Below are positions 23,728-32,103 of a DNA stretch of 35,767 nt, one piece after another. Source of the stretch: JANNRA01 sp031401035. Lineage in GTDB: Bacteria; Desulfobacterota; Binatia; HRBIN30; CADEER01. A program made the translations under genes and the position numbers. The stretch lies in the NCBI GenBank assembly GCA_031401035.1, contig JANNRA010000016.1, positions 1 to 35,767 of the forward strand. The letters run 5' to 3'. Below the pieces are notes generated by a model. It was given only the letters and a program-made list of their open reading frames with translations. It searched no databases and was not told the DNA's origin. Each line of letters opens with the position of its first letter. Position 1 is the first letter of the stretch.

Positions 23728-26073
23728 ATGTCGATCTCCAGAATCATGCTCGCACTCGCCGTCGTCAGCGCCACCCCCGTGGCCGCGGCCACCGCGCCAC
23801 CGCCGTGGGCACGCACCGAGGTCCGCGCCGATTGCGCGGCCTACGACCCCCTGCGCTCGCCGTTGTTCGGGGAGACGCACGTCCACACCGCCTACTCCTT
23901 CGATGCCCGCATCGGCGACATCACCAACACGCCGAGCCACGCCTATGCATTCGCGAAGGGCGCCGCCGTCGGCCTGCCGCCGTATGACGCGATGGGCCAT
24001 GGGCTGCGCACCACCCAGCTGCGCCGGCCGCTCGACTTCGTGGCGGTGACCGACCATGCGGAACAGTTCGGCGAGGTACGCATCTGCGAAGCGCCGGGCG
24101 ATCCCCATTACGGCGAGCCCGAGTGTGTGCAGATGCGGACGCTGCTTGGCACCGCGATGCCGCTGCCGCCGCCGCAACAGCCGCCCGCGGTGTTGACGTT
24201 CGCGGTTCCCTATACCGGCCTGCCGCCGTTCCATCGCTTCGCGTGGTGCGGCGACGGCTCGTGCCTCGCCGGGGCCTCGCTGGTGTGGAACGACACGCAG
24301 GCGGCTGCCGAGGCCGCCTACGATCGCACGAATGCCTGCACGTTCTCCTCGTTCGTCGCGTACGAATGGACCGCGACGCCGCTCGGCGTCAACCGCCACC
24401 GCAACGTGATCTTCCGCAACGGCGTCGTGCCGCCGGTGCCGATCTCCACCCTCGAAGCGAACACCGCGCCCGATCTCTGGAATGCACTGAAGGCCCAGTG
24501 TCTCGACGGCCTCCCCGGCTGTGACGTCCTGGCGATTCCGCACAACACCAACCTGAGCCAGGGCACGATGTTTGCGGAAACCTACGACGCCGCGGGGGCC
24601 GTGTTCCGTGCCGCGATGGAGCCGCTGATCGAGATGACCCAGCACAAGGGCGACTCCGAGTGTCATCCGCTGTTCAGCACCAACGACGAGGAGTGCGGGT
24701 TCGAGAAGATGATCCGCACGACCCTGGCTGATTCGTCGGGCAACCGCACGCAGTTCCCGATGTCGTATGTGCGGAATATCCTGGAGAACGGCCTGCAGCA
24801 GGAGCAGGCCGTCGGCACGAATCCGTTTCGGCTCGGCTTCGTCGGCGGCACCGACTCGCACAACGGTACGCCGGGGCTGGTGAGCGAAGCCGACTACGGC
24901 CCGGCCGGCGCGCTCGGGACCCGCGACGCGACGCCCGCGTTCATGATCTCGCCCTATCCACTCGGCGGCATCGAGTCACAGCCCGGCGGCCTCACCGTCG
25001 CCTGGGCGGAAGAGAACTCGCGCGACGCGATCTTTTCCGCGATGCGGCGCCGCGAGACCTACGCCACCAGTGGCACGCGGCCGATCGTGCGGATGTTCGG
25101 CGGCGCCCTCGGCGGCGTCGCCTGCGGTGCCCCCGACTTCGTCGAACGCGGCTACCGCGGCGGCGTGCCGATGGGCGGCGAGCTCGGCGCCGTCCGCGGC
25201 AGCCACAGCCCGCGGTTCGCGGTCCTCGCCACGAAGGATCCCGGCGGCAACGGCGATCCAGGCCAGCCGCTCCAGGCGGTGCAGATCATCAAGGGGTGGG
25301 TCGACGCCGCCGGTCAGGCGCACGAGCAGATCTACGACGTCGCCGGCAATCGCAACAACGGCGCCTCGGTCGACACCACCACCTGCACCCCCAGCGGCGC
25401 GGGCTTCGACAGCCTCTGCACGGTCTGGGAGGACCCGCAGTTCAACCCGGACGAGCGCGCCTTCTATTACGCTCGAATCATCGAGAACCCGGTGTGCCGG
25501 TGGAGTACGCGGGTGTGCAACGCGCAGGGGATCGACTGCGCAAACCCCGGCAGCGTCCCGCCCGACTTCGCCACCTGCTGCGACGCGGTTTTCCCAAAGA
25601 CCATCAAGGAGCGCGCCTGGACGTCGCCGATCTGGTACCGGCCGGAAGCCATCGGCAGGGTCGGCGGCGGCATCAAGTTCGGGACTACGCCCGGCGGCGA
25701 CACACTGGCCCTCTCCCTCGGCCTGGCCCAGGTACCGGCCGAGATCGACGTCCGCACGAAACCGCTGACGATCACGGTCAGCGACGACGACCAGATCTAT
25801 GCCACCACGATCCCCGCCGGGGCGATGGTCGAGCGCCTGCCGGGACGCGTGTTCGTCTGGAACGCCAACGGCGCCGGCGGCGTCCGCCGCGCCGCCCTCC
25901 GCATCACCCGCGCGGGTATGGGCACGCTGACGCTCAGCACCATGCCGATCGACCTCTCGCGTGCGGCGCGCGTCAGCCACAGCGTCAACGTCACCGTGCA
26001 GATCGGCACCTACGAAGCGACGCACGCGCGGCTGTGGGTGGGGAACGGCGCCCGGCTCTGGCCGCGGCACTGA
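23728..26073 (+). CDS. Secreted DUF3604 protein (PHP-like metal enzyme)
   Basis: 781 aa. A signal peptide (IMLALAVVSATPVAAA) is followed by the DUF3604 fold. Metal-ligand motifs like those of PHP phosphoesterases are visible: GETHVHTAYS (His51, His53), VAVTDHAEQFGE (Asp109, His110), IPHNTNLSQG, and GGTDSHNGTPG (Asp376, His378). Cysteines are frequent in the C-terminal half (about 12), suggesting disulfides and a periplasmic or outer location. It probably hydrolyses a phosphate ester or related bond, but no member's substrate is known to me. It starts 8 bases after the HupE/UreJ-like gene, so the three genes are one operon. Its length is typical for the large secreted DUF3604 group. Confidence 0.92.
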   Translation: MSISRIMLALAVVSATPVAAATAPPPWARTEVRADCAAYDPLRSPLFGETHVHTAYSFDARIGDITNTPSHAYAFAKGAAVGLPPYDAMGHGLRTTQLRRPLDFVAVTDHAEQFGEVRICEAPGDPHYGEPECVQMRTLLGTAMPLPPPQQPPAVLTFAVPYTGLPPFHRFAWCGDGSCLAGASLVWNDTQAAAEAAYDRTNACTFSSFVAYEWTATPLGVNRHRNVIFRNGVVPPVPISTLEANTAPDLWNALKAQCLDGLPGCDVLAIPHNTNLSQGTMFAETYDAAGAVFRAAMEPLIEMTQHKGDSECHPLFSTNDEECGFEKMIRTTLADSSGNRTQFPMSYVRNILENGLQQEQAVGTNPFRLGFVGGTDSHNGTPGLVSEADYGPAGALGTRDATPAFMISPYPLGGIESQPGGLTVAWAEENSRDAIFSAMRRRETYATSGTRPIVRMFGGALGGVACGAPDFVERGYRGGVPMGGELGAVRGSHSPRFAVLATKDPGGNGDPGQPLQAVQIIKGWVDAAGQAHEQIYDVAGNRNNGASVDTTTCTPSGAGFDSLCTVWEDPQFNPDERAFYYARIIENPVCRWSTRVCNAQGIDCANPGSVPPDFATCCDAVFPKTIKERAWTSPIWYRPEAIGRVGGGIKFGTTPGGDTLALSLGLAQVPAEIDVRTKPLTITVSDDDQIYATTIPAGAMVERLPGRVFVWNANGAGGVRRAALRITRAGMGTLTLSTMPIDLSRAARVSHSVNVTVQIGTYEATHARLWVGNGARLWPRH

Positions 26074-26106
26074 CCCGCGGGCGCCTGGGCTGTCCGCCGG
26101 CGGCTT

Positions 26107-26118
26107 GGCACCGGTGCC
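26107..26118. other. 12-bp perfect palindrome between convergent genes
   Basis: GGCACCGGTGCC lies in the 56-base gap between the DUF3604 stop and the MBL-hydrolase stop. It could contribute to a shared terminator, but the stem has no loop and no T-tract. Confidence 0.25.
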
Positions 26119-26129
26119 GTCGCGCCGCG

Positions 26130-27014
26130 CTACGCCACGCGCGCTTCGCACGCGCCGGCCGCGGCCCACTCGGGCCGCTCGACGACGATGCGCATCGCTT
26201 CTCGTGCCGCCACCGTGTTGCCAAACAACGCCCGGGCGTCGCGGACGATCTCGGCGATGCGGTCGTCGCGATGCGCGGGGTCGTGGTGGAACAGCGCCAG
26301 CTGCCGGACGCCGGCGGCGCGCGCGATGGCGCAGGCGACCGTGGCGGTCGAATGTCCCCACCCCCTGCGGCCCGGGCCGTTGACGCCGCGGTACTCGTCG
26401 TCGGTGTACTGGGCGTCGTAGATCAACAGATCCGCATCCTGGACGAGCTCGAGCATGGCCGGATCGAGCCCGCCGCGCTCGCAATGCTCGGTATCGGTCG
26501 CGTAGACGACGCTGACGTCCCCAAGGCTGATTCGGTATCCCAGGCATCCGTGCGGATGGTTGAGGGCCGCCGCTCTGACGCGCACGGCCCCCAGCGCCAG
26601 CTCATCGCCGGGCCGCACGCCGTGGAACTCCAGCTGCGCCTGCATCGCCGACAGCCCAACCGGAAAGTGCGGCGGCCGCATCTGCTCGTCAAAGGCCTCG
26701 GCAACCGCCGCGGCGCTGTCGCCGGGACCATAGACGTCAAACCGGTTGTCGGGGTGATAGCCGGGCCGAAAGAGCGGAAATCCCTGAATATGGTCCCAGT
26801 GATAGTGGCTGATGAGGAACGTCGCGCGCACCGGCTCGACCAGCGTCTCGCTGAGCCGGAACAGGCCGGTGCCGGCATCGAGGATGATCAGCTCGTCGCC
26901 GGCGCGCACCTCCACGCAACTGGTGTTGCCGCCGACCTCGCCAAAGTCCTGCCCGCCGCCGGCAATGCTGCCGCGGACCCCCCAGAAGCGCACTTCGAAG
27001 CCGGTGTTCGACAC
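26130..27014 (-). CDS. MBL-fold metallo-hydrolase
   Basis: 294 aa from GTG 27014, chosen because GGAGAG lies eight bases upstream and protein-like sequence begins there. VRFWGVRGSIAGGG and GGNTSC then LIILDAGTGLFRL lead to the metal site SHYHWDHIQGFP (His70, His72, Asp74, His75). Further ligands are NHPHG (His), VYATDTEH (Asp) and a late His region HSTATVACAIA/HHDPAH. The N-terminal GVRGS...GGNTSC pattern is that of a cAMP-phosphodiesterase-like/Lactamase_B_2 subgroup. The substrate is unknown. It is the last gene in a reverse run after the Tat amidohydrolase, with 145 bases between them. Confidence 0.92.
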   Translation of the reverse strand: MSNTGFEVRFWGVRGSIAGGGQDFGEVGGNTSCVEVRAGDELIILDAGTGLFRLSETLVEPVRATFLISHYHWDHIQGFPLFRPGYHPDNRFDVYGPGDSAAAVAEAFDEQMRPPHFPVGLSAMQAQLEFHGVRPGDELALGAVRVRAAALNHPHGCLGYRISLGDVSVVYATDTEHCERGGLDPAMLELVQDADLLIYDAQYTDDEYRGVNGPGRRGWGHSTATVACAIARAAGVRQLALFHHDPAHRDDRIAEIVRDARALFGNTVAAREAMRIVVERPEWAAAGACEARVA

Positions 27015-27159
27015 GACGACTCTCCACTGGAGCAATCGCGATGCCATGCGCCGACGGACACCGCGCGTGGCCGGAAACGGCGCCCCCCCGTCGTGCGGAT
27101 AGCGCGCGCTCGTGCGCTTTCTGCAAGTCGTCACCGCCGTGGCGCCGGCAGGGGGAGAG

Positions 27160-28542
27160 TCAGCCGCGCCCCTGCAGGCGCAGAAAGTCGCGCCGCGTGC
27201 GCGGACCGTAGATGGCGTGGCTGCGCGTTGCCTCGGGTCCGCCGAGGGCGTCGCGCGCCTGCGCCAGTTGGTCGGCGGCGATGGCGTTGCGGCGTTCGCG
27301 CACCGGCACGCGGTAGAGGCGCGCGGCGTTGAGGCCGAGGATCTGACGCTTGGCGGCGTCGTCGAGCGGCGGGTAGCCGAACTCCTCCTGCAGCGCCGGC
27401 GGGATGACCAGGGCCTTGAAGGCCTCGATCTGCCACTGCGGCGATCCCCACCAGATCGAGTCGGTGCCCCAGATGATACGGTCCGGCCCGAGCACCGCCA
27501 GGAGCGAGCCGACGAGGTGCGCGGCGGCGAGCGGACTCTCGGTGAAGGCGGTGGCGAAGGCGCTGCCGATCTCGGCGTGGACGTTGCGGCGCTGGCGGAT
27601 GCCGCGCACGACGTCGAGGAACTCGCCGATGCCGCGACCGGGGAAGTAGCCCGAGTGGTAGGCGACGAATTCCAGGCGCGGCCAGTCCGCGGATACCCGC
27701 GGCAGGTCGCGACTGCGCACGTAGGTCTCGGCCATCGAGCCGAGCAGGGCGGGGAAGCCCTTATGGACGTTGATCACCCGCAGACCGAGGCGTGTCGCTT
27801 CCGCCAGCATCGGGTAGGCGACCTGCTCGTCGTCGAGCCACCACGCGCCGTTGCCGGTGTAGCACTTGAGCGCCGACGCCCCGAGCGTGCGCACCTGGCG
27901 CTCGAGGCTGTCGATGGCGGTCTCTCCGCCGGCGGCGGTGCGCGGGTCGCACATGGCCTGCATCAGTGCGCGCGGCGAGCCGGCCAACTCGTTCACCAGG
28001 TCGCGCGTGCGCGCCATCGTCTCGACCGGCAGCGGCACGCCGTTCGGGACGCCGCTGATGACCCCGACGGCGGTGTCGCTGTCGACGAACACCTCCTTGA
28101 CCATGTTGAGCTGCGACAGATGTTGCAGGCGCTCGGCCGCCGGCAGCTGCGGCTCGAGGAAGCGCAGGAAGGCGAACAGCGGCGTGTCGAAGCGGTCGAG
28201 GTCGACGTGGTGCAGCTGCACGTCCATGACGAAGTAGTCGGCGGCGAACAGGGTGCGCGCCGCGACGGGATCGTCGCACTGCTCGGGGGTCACCGGCAGC
28301 ACCGCCGCGTCGCCCTGCTGGGCGAGGCCGTGCACGCTGTTCAGCACCATGTAGGCGGTGGCGGTGCCGGCGGCGCTGCGCAGGAACTGGCGGCGCGACA
28401 GGCCGAGGCGGCGGGCGCGCACGTCGGCCTCCGCCAGCAGGCGGCGCACCGCCGTGCGCTGCACGCCGCTCGGCGGCCGCGGGCACCACTCGCCGTTGGA
28501 GACGTCGGAGAAGGGAAAGGGCAGGTCGTCGTCGTCGGTCAT
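27160..28542 (-). CDS. Tat-exported amidohydrolase
   Basis: 460 aa. An unusually long N-terminal region (about 45 residues) precedes a twin-arginine signal LSRRQFLRSAAGTATAYM, so the enzyme is folded and cofactor-loaded before export. The barrel has FVMDVQLHHVDLDRF (metal HHxD), ALKCYTGNGAWW (Lys), LRVINVHKGFP (His), EFVAYHSGYF (His) and IIWGTDSIWWGSP (Asp): an amidohydrolase-2 layout with the metal residues retained. The end FLRLQGRG is basic. The start overlaps the stop of the upstream repeat protein by 4 bases. Export together with that secreted partner suggests joint action outside the cytoplasm. Substrate unknown. Confidence 0.88.
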   Translation of the reverse strand: MTDDDDLPFPFSDVSNGEWCPRPPSGVQRTAVRRLLAEADVRARRLGLSRRQFLRSAAGTATAYMVLNSVHGLAQQGDAAVLPVTPEQCDDPVAARTLFAADYFVMDVQLHHVDLDRFDTPLFAFLRFLEPQLPAAERLQHLSQLNMVKEVFVDSDTAVGVISGVPNGVPLPVETMARTRDLVNELAGSPRALMQAMCDPRTAAGGETAIDSLERQVRTLGASALKCYTGNGAWWLDDEQVAYPMLAEATRLGLRVINVHKGFPALLGSMAETYVRSRDLPRVSADWPRLEFVAYHSGYFPGRGIGEFLDVVRGIRQRRNVHAEIGSAFATAFTESPLAAAHLVGSLLAVLGPDRIIWGTDSIWWGSPQWQIEAFKALVIPPALQEEFGYPPLDDAAKRQILGLNAARLYRVPVRERRNAIAADQLAQARDALGGPEATRSHAIYGPRTRRDFLRLQGRG

Positions 28543-29945
28543 GGCGCACACCCGTTCAGCGCCGCGGCGACCGCGGCGATCAGTTCGGCGATGACGACGC
28601 GGTCGTCGCCGTCGGCGTCGAGGGCGGTGCAGCCCGCCGGCACGCCGTCGGTGAGCGCCAGCGTCACGCCGCGCACCAACTCGTCGATCGCCACCGCGCC
28701 GTCGCTGTTGCAGTCGCCGGCACACCGCCCCGGCAGGGTGCCGCGGCGCGCGAAGATGCCGAGGCCGTCGCCGTCGGCGGCGACGCCGCGCAGGCGCAGG
28801 CTCTGCCAGGCGATGAGCAGGTCGCCGCGCGCGTTGCCGGCGGCGGCGACGCCGCCGCCCTCGTCCGACACCGCCCCCTGCGTGCCGGCGGTGGTGGTGT
28901 TGAGTAGCACCTCGGCGCCGACGGGGCTGCCGTCGAGACCGACGCGGCGGGCAAAGACGCCGTAGCCGTCGCCGTCGCCGGGGCTCGACCAGGCGACGAG
29001 CGCGCCGCGACCGGCGGCGGCCACCGCCGGCTGTTCCTGGCTGAAGGCGGCGACCGAGTTGACGACGAACTCGTCGCCGAGCGGCGTCAGGTCGGCGGCG
29101 AGCCGACGGGCGACGATGGCGCTCTCGTCGCCGTCCTGCCCCTCGCTCTCCCAGGCCACCAGGAAGGTGCCGTCGGCGAGCGCGGCGACCGCCGGCAGGC
29201 GCTGGTCGCCGGCGCTGGTGCTGTTGACCTGCACTTCGTCGCCGAGCGTCTGCACGTCGCCGACGCGCCGCGCGACGATGGCGCCGCCGTCGCCGTCGCG
29301 ATCGCGCTGCTCCCACACCACCGCGGCGACGCCGCGCGCGTCGCAGGCAAGGCCCGGGTGGCGGTGCGAGCCGGGTGCGGCGTTTACCGTCCGCGGCGGC
29401 GCGGGGATGCTCGCTGTCGCGGTGAGGATGTCGAAGCCGCCGGCGTCCGTCTCGCGCTGCCAGGCGAGGATGAATCTTCGTGACGAAGCGGCGCAGGCCG
29501 CCGGGGCGCGGTGGCTGCCCGCCGGCAGCTCCATGAATTCGCGGGGCGGCAGGCCGTCCGCGCGCAGGCGTTGCGCCTCGATGACGAAGTCGCCGCCCGG
29601 CGCTGGCTGCGCTTCCCAGACGACGAGGAATTCACCGTCGCGGTTGCAGGCGACCGCCGGGGCCTGCTGATCGCCGCCCGGCGCCGCCGCGCTCAACACC
29701 TGCTCGCCGCCGCGCGGCGTGCCGTCCGCCGCGCGTTGCGCCACCACCACCGCGTTGCCGGCGCCGTCCTGGCCGCGCGATTCCCAAGCGAGCACCGCGC
29801 CGCCGTCGGCGGTGACGCACAGGGCCGGGTAGCCCTGGTCGCCGGCGCTGGTCGAGTTGACCTGGAACTCCGGCCCGCTGGGCGCCGCCGCCGCGCCGGT
29901 GGTGCGGAGCAGCAGCAGGCCGGCGACCAAGGCGCGCGCAAGCAT
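28539..29945 (-). CDS. Secreted repeat protein with C-terminal dockerin-like pair
   Basis: 468 aa. Signal peptide LARALVAGLLLLRTTGAAAA; the ATG has GAAGGGAG just upstream. Residues 25-400 are about seven repeats of roughly 50 residues of the form EFQVNSTSAGDQxxPAV..GGxVLAWESxGQDG...IVARR..DGTPLG, likely a beta-propeller. The C-terminus holds a dockerin/EF-hand-like pair: CAGDCNSDGAVAIDELVRGV with intact Asp/Asn/Asp ligands, then DADGDDRVVIAELIAAVAAALNGC. Cohesins were not found in the window. A propeller plus dockerin suggests surface display or complex assembly. It overlaps the Tat amidohydrolase gene by 4 bases. Confidence 0.88.
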   Translation of the reverse strand: MLARALVAGLLLLRTTGAAAAPSGPEFQVNSTSAGDQGYPALCVTADGGAVLAWESRGQDGAGNAVVVAQRAADGTPRGGEQVLSAAAPGGDQQAPAVACNRDGEFLVVWEAQPAPGGDFVIEAQRLRADGLPPREFMELPAGSHRAPAACAASSRRFILAWQRETDAGGFDILTATASIPAPPRTVNAAPGSHRHPGLACDARGVAAVVWEQRDRDGDGGAIVARRVGDVQTLGDEVQVNSTSAGDQRLPAVAALADGTFLVAWESEGQDGDESAIVARRLAADLTPLGDEFVVNSVAAFSQEQPAVAAAGRGALVAWSSPGDGDGYGVFARRVGLDGSPVGAEVLLNTTTAGTQGAVSDEGGGVAAAGNARGDLLIAWQSLRLRGVAADGDGLGIFARRGTLPGRCAGDCNSDGAVAIDELVRGVTLALTDGVPAGCTALDADGDDRVVIAELIAAVAAALNGCAP

Positions 29946-30047
29946 GCTCCCTTCTCGTCGCGGCGCCGTGCCGGAGTCAAGGTGCGCGGCCGCACCGGTC
30001 GCCGGCACCGCTGGACGGTCGCCGACGCACGTGCGAGAGCCTCGGGG

Positions 30048-30551
30048 GTGGCGATCTCCGATTATGTCCGCGATCTGCGCGCGCTGGTCGGGACACGCCT
30101 GCTGCTTGTTCCCGCCGCCTCCGGGCTGGTGCGCGACGCGGCCGGCCGCGTGCTGTTGGTGCAGCACGCCAACGGCGGCGTCTGGGCCTGTCCGGGCGGC
30201 GCCGTCGATCCCGACGAGGCGCCGCAGGACGCGGCCCGGCGCGAGGTGTGGGAGGAGACCGGCCTGCTGGTCGAGCCGGTCGGCCTGTGCGGCGTTTTCG
30301 GCGGGCCGCACTGCCGCGTCCGCTACGCCAACGGCGACGAGGTGTCGTACGTGATCAGCGTCTTCGCCTGCCGCCAGGTCGGCGGGGTGCTGCAGTCCGA
30401 TGGCGAGGAGACGCTCGACGCGCGCTTCGTGACGCCCGCCGAGGCCCTGGCGCTGCCGCTGTCAGGGTGGAGCCGGGTGGTGCTGCCGAGGCTCCTCGAC
30501 GGGCGCCAGGCCTGGGTCCCGCCGGCGACCTGGACGCCGCCGCGGCGCTGA
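30048..30551 (+). CDS. NUDIX hydrolase
   Basis: 167 aa from GTG 30048. The Nudix box is complete: G51-x5-E57-x7-REVWEETGL (Arg65, Glu66, Glu69, Glu70), which binds metal and cleaves a nucleoside diphosphate linked to another group. The sequence LVRDAAGRVLLVQHANGGVWACPGGAVDP is standard, and the C-terminal part has DARFVTPAEALALPLSGW. The substrate is unknown. The gene is divergent from the repeat protein; a large hairpin repeat lies after its stop. The GTG start has no clear ribosome site; the frame upstream stays open. Confidence 0.92.
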   Translation: MAISDYVRDLRALVGTRLLLVPAASGLVRDAAGRVLLVQHANGGVWACPGGAVDPDEAPQDAARREVWEETGLLVEPVGLCGVFGGPHCRVRYANGDEVSYVISVFACRQVGGVLQSDGEETLDARFVTPAEALALPLSGWSRVVLPRLLDGRQAWVPPATWTPPRR

Positions 30552-30590
30552 TCGGCCGCCGCTACCGAGGAACCGCCGCCACCGCTTCGC

Positions 30591-30680
30591 CCCTTGGAGG
30601 GCGCCGCTCCGGCGGCGCCGGGTGCATTGGGGCGCGGTCGCGCCCTTCAACAGGCGCCGACGGAGCGGCGCCCTCCAGGG
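30591..30680. repeat. Composite hairpin repeat between convergent genes
   Basis: TTGGAGGGCGCCGCTCC at 30594 onward is mirrored by GGAGCGGCGCCCTCCAGGG ending at 30680; the arms of about 26 bases match at nearly every position. Inside is a second stem, GGGCGCGGTCGCGCCC. The nested structure of about 90 bp looks like a composite extragenic palindrome and could serve as a two-way terminator for the Nudix gene and the gene ending at 30704. Confidence 0.6.
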
Positions 30681-30703
30681 CAGGTTTCGTCAAGCGGTTG
30701 GCG

Positions 30704-32071
30704 TCAGTTGGTGTCGCCGAAGAGCGCCCGCAGGATGTCGCCGTCGATTCCGCGGGCGGCGCAGGTCAGGCACTGGGCGGCGGCGGCGCGCGTCGAGCCG
30801 CAGGCATCGAGGGCCGCGACCTGCACGTCAGTGCAGGCACTGTTGACCTTGTCGCCCAGCTTGCCGGCGGCCTTCTGCAGGGCGCCGACGACTTTGCCGT
30901 CGGTCGGCATGATGAAGCCGCCGGCGATGGCGTCGCCGATGCACAGTGGCCCGCCGGCGCCGGGGTTGCCGGACTTGCTCCAGCCCGCCAGGCACTTGCT
31001 GCTGCTCTTCAGGTAGGCGTTGATGACGCCGGCGGCGGTGGAGGCGATGGCGGCCTGGCACTTCTGCTCGCCCTTGTCCGGACTGGGCGCGAGGGCGCCG
31101 TACTGGCTGACGACGGCATCGACGACGGCGGCGTGCAGGGTATCGATCAGGCAATCCTCGAGCCCGGGTTCGGTCTGCGCGCAGAGGCCGAGCGTCGCCA
31201 CCGCGGCGTTGCTGCACTTGGTGGCGAGCAGGGAGCGCACCTTGGACTCGGTCTTGGCGAGCGCGACTGCCGCCTTCTGATCGGTCGGTGGGAGGGACGC
31301 CGCGCTACTGCCGGCGCACACGCCGAGCGGATCGGCGGCGGCGCCGCTCGACTGCAGCATGCCGAGGCACTTCTGCACCGTCTTGAGCCCCTGCTTGACG
31401 AACAACGCCCCGGCCTTGACGACCGCCGCCTGGCAGCGCAGCGCCTCGGCGTCGCTGACGGCGGGCGGATCGGGGACGGAGGGGTTGGCGCAATAGTCGG
31501 GGCCGGGCGTCGGCGTCGGGGTGGGCGTCGCGCTGCCGCCGCTCGACATGATGACCAGGGTGTCCATCGCGCCGCGGTCGCCGAGGCTGTTGAAGTTGCG
31601 ATCGACCGCGTTGCCCCAGCCGGTGAGCGTGACGCTGCCGACGAAACCGACCGGTGCGGTCCAGCGGAAGCCGAAATCGACCTGGTTGAGGAGGTCGGTC
31701 TTCTTCGGCGCGCTCTGCGTGATCTCGGTCAGGCCGCCGGTTCCGACGATGGTCTCGGTACCGGCGCTGAACGGGCCGCCGGTGTTGAGCACGCCGCCGC
31801 CGGCGCGCACGTTGAAGCCGCCGTAGTCCTGTCCGGCATCGTTGCTGAGGAGGGTCAGCGTGTAGTTGACCGTGGCGCCGGGGTCGACGGTGGTCGGGCC
31901 GCTCAGCACGACGGTCGGCGCGATGCCGCCGGTGTGGCATGCGTTGCAGCCGGTCGAGGCGAAGATCGTGCTCGGAACGCCTCCCGAGAGGCCGAGCGCG
32001 GCGCTCGGCAGGCCGAGGGCGAGGGCCAGAACGGTGGCGCGCGCGAGGCGGGCGCGGACGTGATGCGGCAT
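30704..32071 (-). CDS. Secreted choice-of-anchor V protein with CxxCH and a duplicated Cys domain
   Basis: 455 aa. Signal peptide (ATVLALALGLPSAALG), then SGGVPSTIFASTGCNACHTGG with one CxxCH (Cys42, Cys45, His46) that could bind a c-type haem. The following beta-rich stretch (PTVVLSGPTTVDPGATVNYTLTL...) is the choice-of-anchor V/reeler-like domain. A TPTPTPTPG linker leads to a helical Cys-rich half that contains an internal duplication: Cys213-QAA..x..LKT..KC235 and Cys338-QAA..LKS..KC360, both with 21 residues between cysteines. This domain is not named in families I know. The start lies 32 bases after the stop of the VCBS gene, so the two are probably co-transcribed. Confidence 0.82.
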   Translation of the reverse strand: MPHHVRARLARATVLALALGLPSAALGLSGGVPSTIFASTGCNACHTGGIAPTVVLSGPTTVDPGATVNYTLTLLSNDAGQDYGGFNVRAGGGVLNTGGPFSAGTETIVGTGGLTEITQSAPKKTDLLNQVDFGFRWTAPVGFVGSVTLTGWGNAVDRNFNSLGDRGAMDTLVIMSSGGSATPTPTPTPGPDYCANPSVPDPPAVSDAEALRCQAAVVKAGALFVKQGLKTVQKCLGMLQSSGAAADPLGVCAGSSAASLPPTDQKAAVALAKTESKVRSLLATKCSNAAVATLGLCAQTEPGLEDCLIDTLHAAVVDAVVSQYGALAPSPDKGEQKCQAAIASTAAGVINAYLKSSSKCLAGWSKSGNPGAGGPLCIGDAIAGGFIMPTDGKVVGALQKAAGKLGDKVNSACTDVQVAALDACGSTRAAAAQCLTCAARGIDGDILRALFGDTN

Positions 32072-32103
32072 GTGTTGGTTTCCCCAGGATCGCCGGCGGG
32101 CGG

